Shown piece by piece: positions 1 to 12,140 of a stretch of 64,000 nucleotides of DNA. The stretch is from Ipomoea triloba (lineage: Eukaryota; Streptophyta; Magnoliopsida; Solanales; Convolvulaceae): assembly GCF_003576645.1 (NCBI RefSeq), contig NC_044916.1, positions 36,936,261 through 37,000,260 on the forward strand, given 5' to 3'. Below the pieces are notes generated by a model. It was not told where the DNA came from. It did not search any database and saw only the letters and a program-made list of their open reading frames with translations. The position numbers and the translations under genes are program-made. How positions within the stretch are numbered: the first letter of the stretch is position 1; the number at the start of each line of letters is the position of its first letter.

Positions 1-3
1 GGT

Positions 4-45
<42 letters not shown>
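4..45. repeat. Poly-G homopolymer (42 G)
   Basis: An uninterrupted run of 42 G at the window edge, preceded by GGT. It is either a real G tract able to form quadruplexes or an assembly or sequencing artefact. Tracts this long are unusual in plant contigs and often mark a scaffold problem. Confidence 0.95.
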
Positions 46-46
<1 letters not shown>

Positions 47-1859
47 ATCATTTTTCGAATTCTTCTGAGAATGCTTCCTCGACTGTTTTCCTCTATCCTC
101 CACTTTCTACTTTGACTAGTTCCGTCGGAAGCTAGTACCAACGGAATTGGTTTCGTCAGAAATCAGTATAAACTAGATTGGTTTTCGCTAGAAACCAGTC
201 TACTTTTTGCCCGTGTTCGTCACCAATATTCTTTTTTTAAAAAAATATTTTATTTTTTATTTGGAAAAAATTAGTTGGGCAAAACATAGCTGTTTTCTGA
301 AATATAACTCATTTTCCCTAAAATATTTTCTAGAAGTCATTTTTCTGATTTTCAAACACATCCTTAAGTTAAAACTTTCTACCTACTTTCACTTGAGGCA
401 CTCACATAATTAATTACTCCTTACTAATATAATTAACCTGTACTTAGTTTTGAAGGTGTGTTGTTAATTTGGAAGAAGCTAGAAAAGAAAGAGCTGAGGT
501 AGCATGCATATGCAGAAGAGGTGGGGGGTGAGTCTCGATCAACGGAAAGAAAGGCGCACATGATATGGAGCAGGGTGGATGGGTCCATGAGAAAGCGTCG
601 GCAAAAGGGTTGAAAATTCCAAAATAAACTGCTAGTTGAGCTGCGCGAGTTTCAGATTTGTCGCAACGCAACAGCCTTGGTTGGTTTAGCTTCTGCAACG
701 TATAAAAGAGATCAGAGCTGAGCTGAGCTGAGGGTTCAAATCCCACGGCGCAACGGCTAAACTCCATCCACGTCTTCTTCCAAACCCAACTATCATTTTC
801 CTTCCAATTCCCCCACTTTTCATTACTCTCTCTTCTGTAAATCTTCTGCAACGTAACATGTGGACCAACTTAGCCAGAACCTGCGAATTCATGCAGACAG
901 ATCAGAAGATGAGTAGTGTGTATTATAATGGTGGCCTGGATGGAGGGGTAAAAATGTGATCAGATCAGATCAGATTCCTTGGCACTGTGAATAGGTGGTG
1001 TATAGTATTAGCCTGTGCATGCATGGCAAGTGTGATAAATGGGCCGTTTTGTTGGGTATTAATAATTTGGTAGATTAGTAAGTGTAGTTTTAGGCATATA
1101 GGTAGGTAGCTAGCTGCATAAGCTATGGTGTACGAATGCACACTACTACTGGGGTATGGAATAATGTTACTACGTACTGTTGTATGTGTCCATCATTGAG
1201 ATCCATGAATTCAACAACCCTATCTCTACGATTTGCTTGTATTACCTACTTCTCAATCAATTACTCGCATCAACCCGTTTTATGTTTGGGTGCTACGTTT
1301 TCACCTTCTTTTTTTACTACCTTGTTAATTTAGTGTAGGTCTTATGGGTCATATCTCATAGCGTCAATGTAACCACTCAAAAGTAATTATAGACTACTTG
1401 TGGTTTCCAATTAAAAATATCAGTTTTCAATTACGTTTTTCAACCGTTTTGAAAAAAAAAACTGTAACTTTCGTATTTGTTACGTGATCAGAAAAGTGGA
1501 CAGAAATTAACAAATTTTTAATGTGTACAAATAATTATATTATACGAGTAAGATTTTAATATATGGTCATTTATATTCACTTAATATATAAATTAGGTAT
1601 TGACTGAATGAATCTTGTCATGCTAGGATATGGCCTGTCGAGACCTTGAAGCCAGAGATTTCTTTTCTTTTTGTTTTTTTTTTTCTTTTTGTGAGCAAGG
1701 TATTTAGGGTTCGTCTAGAAATCCAAAAAATAACTTCTGGAAGTCACTTTCCAGATTTTCCATGTTTCGGTATTCAAAGAAAATAAAGCTGAAAAAAATA
1801 TTTATTTTGGTCAAAAAAAAATACCCAATTTGATAGTTAATTATTATTACCACCGCCAC

Positions 1860-1910
1860 TTATTATTATTATCATCATCATCATCATCATCATTATTATT
1901 ATTATTCTTG
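1860..1910. repeat. TTA/CAT trinucleotide microsatellite
   Basis: A compound simple repeat: TTA units, then about seven CAT units, then ATT units. No associated gene. Confidence 0.9.
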
Positions 1911-2204
1911 TTGTTTTTCAGAAAATATTTTTAGATTTTGAAATGGACCTGAACTAATTAGGTTTTCATGTATTTAGGGTTTGTCGGGGTGAGTGGATCT
2001 GATTTATTACAATTAGACATGAAACGATATGATTGTACGTAGTTAAATGTATTTAACATCTAAGATCGAGTAAACAACTCAAAACGAGGCATATTCATGT
2101 GGTACTTATTGTCACTTTATTAATATAGATTGAAGAACATAATCAGAACATTTGAATATGTAGGATTGGTGTCTTGTTAAGTGAAGTAAATTAAAGCTAA
2201 GAAT

Positions 2205-2500
2205 GATTAAAAATGAAAGTAGCATGGAGACAAAAGGGAATATAATATTATACTACACAATTTGATTGGTAACCTCAAGATTTCAAATTTGAATCCATGT
2301 TAACGGTTTATTAGTCTTCTTGATATCAACTTGTCAGCTATGAGTAAGTTAGGTTGAACTGATCTACCGATCTTTTATAATTACAAGATGAATTTCACCT
2401 GGAATGCATTTTTGAATAACGGTTGTGGACTTTTCTGTAAATTAAAGGAAGATTAAAAATGAAAGTAAGATGGAGACAAAAGGGAATATAATATATAATA
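2205..2500. repeat. Pair of about 45-bp direct repeats
   Basis: The segment at 2205-2249 (GATTAAAAATGAAAGTAGCA and onward through AAAGGGAATATAATAT) recurs with few changes at 2451-2500, about 247 bp downstream. The origin is unknown; it could be a short local duplication or the ends of a decayed insertion. Confidence 0.7.
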
Positions 2501-3169
2501 TTGTGGGAAGCGGCAAAGCAAACCAAATTGCATTGAAGATGGATGGAAGGAATGCTAGGACTAGGTATTTTCCTATATATATTCTAAGGGAAACAATGTA
2601 TATACGGCATGTCGTGGCTCATGGCTCGCGTCAGTCGAAACGGCGTTGATTCCGGCGATTCCTTTCTTTCTTTTTTGTCTTTCTATAGCTTCTGCATTCA
2701 TCAAGGGATATGATCCGACTCCCGGAGTTACCTACGGCCGCGGGGGGGTTTAATTTGGGGAGGGGGAGCTATACATACATAGTTACATACATATATGTAT
2801 TTATTTATTAATTTAATATTTGAAGCAACTTGCCTATGTATGACCCACTTATGTATGTACCTTCATGAGTTCATGGTTGGAAAATTAGAATTTTTTTGAC
2901 CATGTGAAAGTGACAATTGAAATTGATTCTTTTTTTTTTTTTTGGAACATTTTTGGGATCTGAAAAATTACTTTTTGTTATTTTTAATAACTAGTTGGGA
3001 GTGGTTACGTTAGTAATATGTGAAGTTATGCAATATATTGTTGGGCTTTGGTTTAGAAGGCTAAGCCAAATAGAAACGTGACGTATCAGATTATCAGATC
3101 ACTGCAGTTTACAAACACAATCACAAACGAACAGAAGAAATAAGATACAGCAGATCGATCGAGTAAGCC

Positions 3170-3286
3170 ATGGCCTGGTTCGCCGTGTCTTCACTGATGC
3201 GAACGGTAGAGCTTGAGTTCTTATCACCCAACCCACGTGTTATTCTTGACGACACAAATTATTATACAATTATAATAAAAAAATAA
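3170..3286 (+). pseudogene. Possible CC-NBS-LRR resistance gene N-terminal relic
   Basis: A 38-codon frame opens with a good start context and reads MAWFAVSSLMRTVELEFL, then SPNPRVIL, before running into AT-rich sequence and a stop. This resembles the N-terminus of coiled-coil NBS-LRR proteins of the R1A/R1B-like type, which begin with an Ala-Val-Ser/Thr-Ser-Leu-Met pattern. No coiled coil, NB-ARC or LRR sequence follows. I read it as a first-exon stub left by deletion. The match rests on about 27 residues recalled from the family, so a chance resemblance or a short real peptide is possible. Confidence 0.35.
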
Positions 3287-5958
3287 AATTGTGCATTTAT
3301 TGCTGCTAGCTACGACTTTTGATAAATGTAATAGTAAATAATTATATTGTTAGAATGTTGTGCAATTGAGGCTAACAAGTTTTGAAAGTGGTAGTACGTT
3401 ATACTTTTTGACCTAGTAGTAAACCCTTAATCTTGTCATAATTAATTAAAAAAAAAAAAGAAGCAATGCACCCACCATAGTAAGCAAGCTGATCATACAA
3501 ACAAATCTCTTTTTTTTTTCTTGACAAAATAATACAACAAATCTTGATTAGTATCAAAGTTGTAGGGGCATGCACCGGATGCTACATACCAACAAAAAAA
3601 TAAAAATAAAAATCCTTAGTTCGTGTTGTAAAATGACATATTTGGCCTACTAAATACTAATCAAAGGAATTTGTCTCCAATTATTTGGTTAATTAGCGTA
3701 CAATAGCCAACAAGATTTGGCTTGTATACAATAAGTTTAAAGTTGATTGAAATTAAATATGAATCGAATCAAAGAAAAGAACAAGATGTAAAACAAAGCA
3801 AATAGTAATTAGCAAAATAATTAATAAGTCGAATAAAGTACACTAACATGACCCGGAGATAACATGGGGGTTTATAAATGGGATGGTACGATAAGACAAA
3901 TGCATGGAATATGGAATATTAGGTTATGCATTTGAAAACATTGAAAATGAGTCATAGAGAGACACGTTGACCGGATATTTAGCTGATTTCACAAGTTATT
4001 TAATTAATTAATAGTAACATTATGATTATAATACAATATAATAGTTCTAGTGTACAAATAGCTTAGCTTGGTTAATTAAAAAGATGATATTATATATGAA
4101 TGAGGGAGAGGAATATTAATTAGCAGAGATGAAGTGGTAGAATAAGGTTGAGAAATTCTCAGTTCCCGGAGAATCTAGAGCGCATAATGCGCTGACCATT
4201 AGCTAGCTAGCTTTGAGTGTATACTTATTAACAAATGATTATCATTTTCTTCAAATTCGATCTTCTTTCTCTCTTTTCTTTTTCTTTGCTGTCCCCTTTC
4301 ATCATATCCCATAAACAATTCTCTCTCTCTCTCTCTGCCACAAAACAAACAAGTGAAATATACCCACATCGGGAAATACACTTTTTTTTTTCTTTTGGTT
4401 TGAACAATTAATTAGTAAACGATTCGCTAGGACAATCAATCTTGATAAGGAAACAAATTAAAAGAGAGTCTTTTATGTACTTATAGACAGTGTCACACCC
4501 GCAGTCACGTGATGTTACCACGTTGACGCCGAGGAATGTGGTTGGATCTCTCCTCCCTCTATTATATTGAGAAATTAGCCCGTGGTCACATAGGTAAAAA
4601 ATTTGAAAGCAGAGATCATGGATCAATGGATAAGTGTTTCACTAGCAGTAGTGTAGGAGTAATCTCTCAAATTAAAGTGAGAGCGCTCCTGGTATGCAGT
4701 GAGCTGATTAGTATTGTAAAATTTTTTGTTTATGGTGTATTAATTATATTATGTAAAGAGGAAAATGGTAGCACATTGGGATGGGAGGTGGTGGACGGTG
4801 GAGAGGAGATAGGGAGACGTTATAGCTAGGCCAACGGTGAGGAATAATTAGACACGGAGAGGGAATATTGGTGTTGGCACAATTTTATTTCAATAGACAA
4901 ATGCTATCTGTTAAAACCTTGTGTTTTCTGGTTTTGGACTATTTCTACATCTACACTCTCACTCATACTCTCACCCCCCCCCCCCTCCACCCACCCCACC
5001 AACGTGAAGTAATCCTTATGTGATGTGACTTCTAGCCCAAAGGCCATTGGCTTATTACCCAATTTAATTTTATTTCATTCGCCTTTCTCGACCACGATCA
5101 ACGTTACAACTGAAACTTTGTAACCAAAATTGTAGGACAGGACCGGTAAATGGTCAATGTCTAATACCGATAGTTGAGGAATTATTGGGTGGAGGCCGGT
5201 AAAGTTCTTCAGAGCCAATTAAGCCCAACATCCCGCCCGTCTCAAACAATGTGACGACAACGATCTACAAATAAGAAAATAAGTTGCGCTCTCACTACCA
5301 ACTATAATTGTTGGTATGAGTAGTAAACACTTTATTCTAACAAGTGATATTTGAATTAGGTATGAGTCGTAAACCTTTTATCCTACCAGAAATTCAATGT
5401 AGTTGTCTGCATAAGCAGTAGTTCAACTGGTCACAAGATCGAGAAAATGAATGTAATATGTAGAGGAGTAATAATGAAATAATTCAACGCGTAACATGAA
5501 GAGAAGGCATGGGCGGAGGTGATGCACATGTGAGAGGCCAGGGAGGCCCCGGTGTCGCCGTAGCTTCAGCCACAGTCTGACATCCGGCCATGCTATCTTC
5601 ATATATCCTACTATACACGTATATACATGCATATATAATTATTTTATTTCATTTTATTCGTCCTTTAAACAAAAATAAAAATATATATGGAGTAATAGAA
5701 AACCTTTGACACGTTATTATATTTTATTAATTATTATATAAAGGAAATAAAGATTGATATATGGTACGTGGAAATTAGTTTGATCGCACGTGTACAGCTA
5801 GATTTTTACTGGTCCAAGCTAAGCCTTTCCGTTCAACGTGCACTCTTACATGGCCCATGGGGAAAGCCTACCGCCGTATCAGATCTTATTAGACAAAAAA
5901 TAAATAACAATAATAATAATAATAATAATTATTATTATTACTAATTGACAAAAATTGG

Positions 5959-6107
5959 CGTGAGACCGTTTTACGAATCTCAATCCATGAGACTGATCAA
6001 ATATTTAATTAATAAGGTAAAAAATTTGACCCATTAATATAAAAAATTTGACTAATTAATCAAAGATTCGACCCGTCTCAGATTAAGACCCGTGAAACGG
6101 TCTCACA
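5959..6107. mobile_element. Short MITE with GTGAGACCG/CGGTCTCAC termini
   Basis: Terminal inverted repeats read CGTGAGACCGTTTTA on the left and GAAACGGTCTCACACA on the right. The inner sequence is AT-rich with repeated TTTGAC(C)TAATTAAT-like motifs. The same family occurs in the intron of the P450 at 39345 (40356-40471). It has no coding capacity and is presumably a non-autonomous DNA transposon. Confidence 0.7.
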
Positions 6108-6895
6108 CAAGTGTTATCCTTATTAATTTTATGGGAAGAGCTATATAGTTTGCGTGGGTGGCATTTACACATCACTGGACATGTTTTGTACGTAATTTTA
6201 GGCTATACACTTTTATCACTTAAAAATTTAAAATATTTACCAAATTAACACTATGTTCTTATCTTTATTTTAAAATGGTTGGTCGTTCCATATCAATGGT
6301 CAACATCAACCCATAATTTTCACCCCGGCCCGTGTTATCATTTCATCTTATATTCTTATAGTTTGTAATAATTATACATACTGAGTACGCAGTTATTACA
6401 ATGTATCATGATGTTTGAGCTGTGGAAAATTTAGTCCATTATTGAATGCGACGCACAGATATTTTTGGTTTTTGGAGCAGAGAAATTAAATTCTGTGGCC
6501 CATTCATTATAGAGCATGATTTTCTGCTGGCTCTCAATTTCGATATGTATGTGCATGCATGCATGCCGGGTCAAAACACAATAATGGAGAATGTCAAACA
6601 TTATATTGTAGAATGTCGCAAATTAAAGGTGGTCAATAATCCAATACCAATCGCACAAAATAATAATAACAATTATCAAGAAAATAATTAATTACCGTAA
6701 TTAAGGAGGGCAGGGCAGCACAAGTAATTTATGGAGCTTTCATGACAGGGACGACGTGTGTGTAGGGTTAGACTGATACCAACAAAGTTATAAGGGGACA
6801 TGGGATATTGCAAGATTTTTGGCCTGCATGCCAGTCAAGCCTCTTTCATGAAAATTATGGGGAATATTTTAGTTCAAGAAAAAAACACAATATTA

Positions 6896-7031
6896 TAGCA
6901 AATTATTCTGTGGACCCAGATCTACCTTACAAGATACACTCGAGTCTAAAATACACAATTAAATTGTAAACATTCAGTATGTAAATGGACACATGTCCAC
7001 CTTGCAAGGTGAACCTGTGTCCATGATATAA
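6896..7031. mobile_element. Small fold-back element, TGTGGACC-type termini
   Basis: Left end CAAATTATTCTGTGGACC and right end GTGTCCATGATATAAC are imperfect inverted repeats, and an inner CCTTGCAAGG palindrome lies between. Similar ends are seen in the element at 38670-39229 and in the first P450 intron near 16165-16425, which suggests one loose family. Confidence 0.4.
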
Positions 7032-8578
7032 CTATTACTGTACCTATATACCCGCTCAAAGATTCATGAATGAGGTAAATTCTTAGTTGTCTAAATGATT
7101 CAAGGTTAATTCCAGAGAAAATACTATAAATTATATTCTCATCAAATACAATCACAATATATATTTTTTTATATATATAATAGGTCACAATCCTTCTACA
7201 AAAGATAAATTACAGCAAGACTGCAAGAGAATGTGCCTATTACACAATTGGGAGATTCCATTTACAATTTTTTTTTCCACGTACATATATAATTCTTTTC
7301 GGGTGGCTCCAAAATTTACAAAATTTTGTCAGTGATTCACAATATACTTATTGTTTCCATTATTTGTTTAATAATTTTTGAAGAAAATATTTTATTCGAT
7401 CTCTGGATCAATTCCGTTTATCTGCCATCGTCTATTATTTAAGAATCAAATCAACTTTTCTTTATTTGTTTATCTATTTTTAAATATTTCTCAATGATTT
7501 TTAAATTTGGATTTTTAATTTGTACGTAATAATACACTTTTTTTAGTAGTTTCTAATTACATAAAATCTATTCAGTTTTAAGCGCTAAATCATTTTTCTT
7601 AAACATATTTGTTGACGGAGGACAAAAAATAGTCATGCCACAATCATGTTATGACCAATATTGATGTTAAAAAAAAAACTAAAAATGGAATGACACATAT
7701 AATAGTCACTGTGTTCGATGGTGGTAACTCTGGGCTACAACCAAAAACAATAATAGAAAATTGTACAAAGTACAATAATATCTAATACTAAAAAGTGATA
7801 AAGATATTTTTGTGAATATTTTTTTTGAGTACTACTGACTCTGTTACAATGTAATAGTTCAGAACTACTTTTTCAACCTATTGAAGCACAAAGAGTCAAT
7901 ACCGACAAACCACACAAAAGAAGTAAACTGCACAAGGATGACTCTGTAAGTAAACACGTTTACTTACTCTATTGCACCGAATCTCATGCTTCGGTATGTA
8001 TGCGACCTTAGTCGGTAATGATGAACAAAATGAGGTAAATTAGAATAGAACTTGGAGTATTGGGTTTATTAAGTTAACAACGAGACCAACTTGACTAGTT
8101 TGTCCCATCATATGCTTAATATGGTTTAAAAAATAAGAAATTTATTTGTGGTAGAAAATTCCAAAGGTATGTATGTATGTAGCATGAGAGAGAATTGTTT
8201 GAATTCCCCGATATTGCAATGAATAGTTGCAGTATTGTTTTATCGAATTCCAACCATTCCCTGCTGCCAAGCTACCTCACCTCCATTATATGTGTGCATA
8301 GTATCCATCCTTATTGAGCATAGTACTAGAAAGAAAAAAAAGAGATAAGGTTAAAGGCCAACCCCCCACTCCCCAAACAAAACACACAAAGGTAGGTGTT
8401 GTTGGAAATCATGTCCATGCTTCCTTAAATACAGTTTCCTTCTTTTCCATAGCTTTTCCCTTTCATTGCTTCAACTCCCCAAAAAGACTCTTCACTTTCT
8501 GCTGTTCAAAACACACTTCTTTGTTTCTTCTATAGTTCTATAGCCCCCCAAAAAAGCCTATACTCTTCAAATTCCTCC

Positions 8579-8617
8579 ATGGCCCAACATGCAGCTTTCA
8601 TGATCGCCGCCGTTTAA
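8579..8617 (+). promoter_or_regulatory. Upstream ORF in the KANADI4-like leader
   Basis: An ATG in strong context (CTCCATGGCC) opens a 12-codon frame (MAQHAAFMIAAV, stop) ending 71 bases before the main start codon at 8689. If it lies in the transcript leader it should lower translation of the main frame. The transcription start is not known from sequence, so its inclusion is inferred. Confidence 0.45.
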
Positions 8618-8688
8618 TTATCATCTCTAAGCTCCCGACGATTTTCTTTGCTCCAATCTCAACCAGGCCTTTGCCCCGGCCCTATAAA

Positions 8689-11600
8689 ATGTTTTTGGGT
8701 TCAAACGCGGCAATGAGCGGTAGGGGGTCGACTCTGCCGGATCTTTCTTTACAGATCAGCCCGCCGTCGATTTCCAGCTTTGACCGGAGCTGTAATAATA
8801 TTGACCGGAGCTCCAGCATGGATTCCGGCAGTAGCGGCAGCGATTTGAGCCACGAGCATAACGGCGGCGTTAGTTTCTTCCCGCCTGGGTACCAACGGTC
8901 TGTTGAGCTGAGCTTGAGTCGAGGGTTTGAGCTGGCGGCGGCGGCGGCGGGGCTGAGCGGCCCGCTATCCGTACCGGTTCAGAGAAATAGCCGCCTTGAG
9001 GTGCTGCCGCAGCACCGCCACAATTTCCAGCCGCAGATATTCGGCGGCGGCCGGGATTTTAAACGGAGCGCGAGGATGATCGGAGGAGTGAAACGCAGCG
9101 TTAGAGCTCCGAGAATGAGATGGACTTCCACTCTCCACGCCCATTTCGTTCACGCCGTTCAACTCCTCGGTGGCCATGAACGTAAGTCCTCCTCAATTCC
9201 CCATGCTTAGCTTCCATTTTCTCCGCATTTTCCGATCAAAAAACTCATCTTTTTCCGTTCATCACAAAAGGAGCAACGCCGAAATCCGTGCTGGAGTTGA
9301 TGAATGTCAAAGATCTTACCCTAGCTCATGTGAAAAGTCACTTACAGGTATATATTCCTAACGCCATATTTCAATCAATCTATTCATGAACAAAACGGAT
9401 CTCAGTCTTCAATTTCATGGATGTTTTGCACACTAATTTCTTCCGCCATTAAAATGGTGATGGAGCTGAGGTTACAATAAGTTATTCAAACTGTTCGACT
9501 TGGTAACCACAACTTTACAAATTCGGCTCACAGCCGAAACAACTTAATAATGGCTAGGCTGGTTTACCTCCTTATTATTTTTTGTCTTTTAAGGACACAC
9601 GGAAAAGACAGATTTTATTCAGTTTACACCATTAGATAGTAATGGTGATGGAGGAAGTTAAGAAGGTAATCTTAGCAATGTAGACTAATGCTTTTCTTGT
9701 CTGGGTGTTCATGCAGATGTACAGAACAGTGAAGAGCACTGACAAAGCACCAGGTACCATTTCCATTTCCATGGACTTTCTCATTTTATTTGAAGGTTTC
9801 ACCCCCCAATTATTATCATATTTTTGTCAGATTGGAAGTACTACAAGGCTGAAAATGCCCTGTTCTTCAGGGAACTGCATTAATTACTGTCAAGAAAAAA
9901 AAAAAAGAACACCATAGAAAACAAAAAGTAAAGATCAGAAACCATGTAAAGTTAGCACCCACTGCACTTGATACAAGTTTGAATATAATTTTTCTTTAAT
10001 GGGTTTATGAATTTGATGCGTTCTGATCTGCAACTTTTAATGGATTTTTTGAGCAAAAAAGAATAAAAATTAATGAATGGTTTGAATATGTAAATATACA
10101 CAGGCGCACGGCAGTCTTGTGAGAAGGCAGAAGACATGATATCAACGCCACCATCATCACTACAAACCACCACACCAAGAAATGCTCAGAGGTGAGTGTG
10201 CACTTCCCAGCTATATAGCTCTTATTATGATTCCTTTCCTTTTGTTCTTTTCCACTTTTTCTCAGTTTTTATTTTCCTGCTTCCATCATTGCATTTTGAA
10301 CCATCTATTTTATATGTGTATATATATTAGAGACAAACATTCATGCAGACAGACAAAAAACCCAACCACAAAAGTGGTACAACAACGTAGTAGCTTCTGC
10401 TACCTACAACTACTCCCAAAGAATTGCCTTAGCTTGTCCACAGAATATTTCTTTCCGGTCCATCATAATATCATTGGTTTAATGGCATTGGTTGAGTTTC
10501 AAGTACACATCATGGCTTAGGGTTTTGTAGTAGGTTAAATTATAATGGGCAAATTCTATCATCAGTCCCACTCAAACCGGCCAAGAAGGTTAGCAAGCCA
10601 ACTGTAAGACTAATTCGGTTCGACTTGTCCCTTTAATAAAATATACATAATAATACAAACAGTAAACCAGATCTAGTTTAAAACCCACAATTTCATAACA
10701 ATAAATGTAACTAGAAACTTAGAGTTTATTGTAGAAAAATTTAACTTTTTCCAACCATAGCTATTTTATTCATGAATCTTGAATTAGACTAAATTATTCC
10801 TTAAATGAGAACCATTAGTAAATTATATTTAGGTTGAAAACTAAGAACCTTATAGTTGGATGGGCAACAAAAACCTGAGAATAGCCAAGTACCTTATGAA
10901 ATGATAAATTAGATTACCATTTTAAATCGAAGGTTACAGTTTATGCTGAGCAAATACTATGTATAAATTAGATTACAATAAAAAAAAAAGTCTTGTGTAA
11001 TCATGATGTCTGTAATATTTTTTAAAATTACGCTATAATTAAGTTATGGGTAAAGAAAATAAAAAATTGAGAAAGAAAATGTTGGGGAAAAAAGTCAAAG
11101 AAAAGGAGTCCATTGGCTCAAATCTCTATTTTTCCTCCGTATTAATGTAGTTGGCCTTATCCTAGAATTTCTAGGAAGGTGGTAGGGGTCTGTCGGTTTG
11201 TACGCATTTTTTAGTGTTGAGGCGAAGCCAAACGACACGGTATTTAATGTTTCTATATATCCTTCTGCTTGGCTGTACCAAATTAATTAACATTGTTTAA
11301 ATCATGACCGGCCAATACTGCCCCATTAATTCATTCAATCAAAGATACGAAAACGAAAGGTGGCTTACTTTCTGCTCTCCCATCTCTATCTCCATTGCCA
11401 CACACGCCGTAACTTCATTAATAACGTTTGTTTCAACTTTTCAGAGCTTCTTGGCCGCCATCATTGCCGGAACCAAACCCCCTTTACCATCCTCATCTCC
11501 GACAGAATGATGCCGCCGAGGTACATATATCCTTCTTCCATCATACATTTTAAAAGTCAATTCTTTTGGGTGACTTTAGAAATTAGGTAAACCTAACCTA

Positions 11601-12140
11601 AGTTGTTCATAGCTGATCGGCTCAAACTATGAAGCTAAGGCCCTATAGACTGCTTGTTAGAATCAATTTTGTAATCTTTATTCCTAAAAGGTTGAATCCC
11701 CAACTTTAAGGGCCCGATAGAGCATCTGAAGGATGTAATTCATAGTAATTCAGCTGAATACAGAGGCTAGACCTTACTTACTGCGCACAAGGAATCCCTC
11801 ACTTTGAGAGGTTGCTCCCACACTGTCGTTAGTGAGACTCGATCCCTATCTTTCTGGCCAAACTTCACCCTTGCAACCAATTGAGCTGTCCATGAGGGCA
11901 TCAAATTAAACTTGTAATCTTGTGGTTACCAAGTCAACAACTAGACCGATTTGGGCGGGAATATAATGTCCCTTTGAAGAGTTTTCGTTTATTGAATGTA
12001 ATAATATTTTGCAGACGGACGGACGCGATGATGGCACGGGTCGTGAGTTGTGTGAGATGAAGGGGAAGTTCGATAGGCTTAGCAGCTCATCATTGTCATC
12101 TTCTTCAGACACTTTTGTTAATCTTGAGTTTACACTATGA
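8689..12140 (+). CDS. KAN4: KANADI4/ABERRANT TESTA SHAPE-like GARP transcription factor
   Basis: Nuclear DNA-binding factor of the KANADI group, which sets abaxial identity; KAN4/ATS controls ovule outer integument growth. Exons read from splice sites: 8689-9181, 9271-9347, 9717-9753, 10104-10191, 11445-11520, 12015-12140, giving 298 residues in continuous phase. The N-terminus has the LPDLSLQISPP motif and a serine-rich SDLSHEHN stretch typical of KAN4. The GARP domain (about residues 139-206) runs from KRSVRAPRMRWTSTLHAHF through LLGGHE, VLELMNVKDLTLAHVKSHLQ and MYRTVK, with exon joins where the family has them. Exon 5 gives QRASW as in ATS. The frame stops straight after NLEFTL, so the usual Gly-Arg-Pro-x-Trp tail is missing. 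ATG 8689 is chosen because upstream in-frame sequence has no ATG; 8713 is an alternative. Confidence 0.88.
11679..11911 (-). mobile_element. tRNA-derived SINE in last KANADI4-like intron
   Basis: Read on the minus strand, the body starts near 11911 and carries an A-box-like CAGCTCAATTGGTTG followed at pol III spacing by a B-box-like GGATCGAGTCTC. The flanks are a 10-bp direct repeat TTGTAATCTT at 11669-11678 and 11912-11921, consistent with target-site duplication. There is no clear poly-A tail, so the exact 3' end is uncertain. It lies antisense to the host gene between exons 5 and 6. Confidence 0.65.

Larger units (their letters stand above)
46..3040. other. Gene-free AT-rich DNA
   Basis: No reading frame here resembles a known protein. 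The longest open frame, on the minus strand near 444-851, is low complexity and contains a GAGCT tandem. Visible contents are a TTA/CAT microsatellite near 1860-1910 and a 45-50 bp direct repeat at 2205-2249 and 2451-2500. I see no RNA gene. Confidence 0.6.
3290..8570. other. Gene-free AT-rich DNA with MITE-like elements
   Basis: No supported gene. The stretch contains a CT microsatellite (4319-4337), a C-rich tract (4974-4986), an AAT/ATT palindromic microsatellite (5906-5942), a GTGAGACCG-type MITE (5959-6107) and a fold-back-like element near 6896-7031. A GC-richer patch at 5484-5591 carries a 35-codon minus-strand frame that I do not recognise. Confidence 0.55.

Noticed and set aside
660..760. 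GGGTTCAAATCCC, a tRNA T-loop-like motif
   Set aside because: No matching acceptor stem, D arm or anticodon arm within the expected distance upstream. It sits in a GAGCT tandem and is most likely chance.
444..892. Minus-strand open frames of 135 and 68 codons
   Set aside because: No domain, biased composition and overlapping frames. No start context or splice support.
5484..5591. GC-rich 35-codon minus-strand frame starting MAGCQTVAEATATPG
   Set aside because: Noted for its composition, but no family was recognised and the frame is too short to support as a gene.
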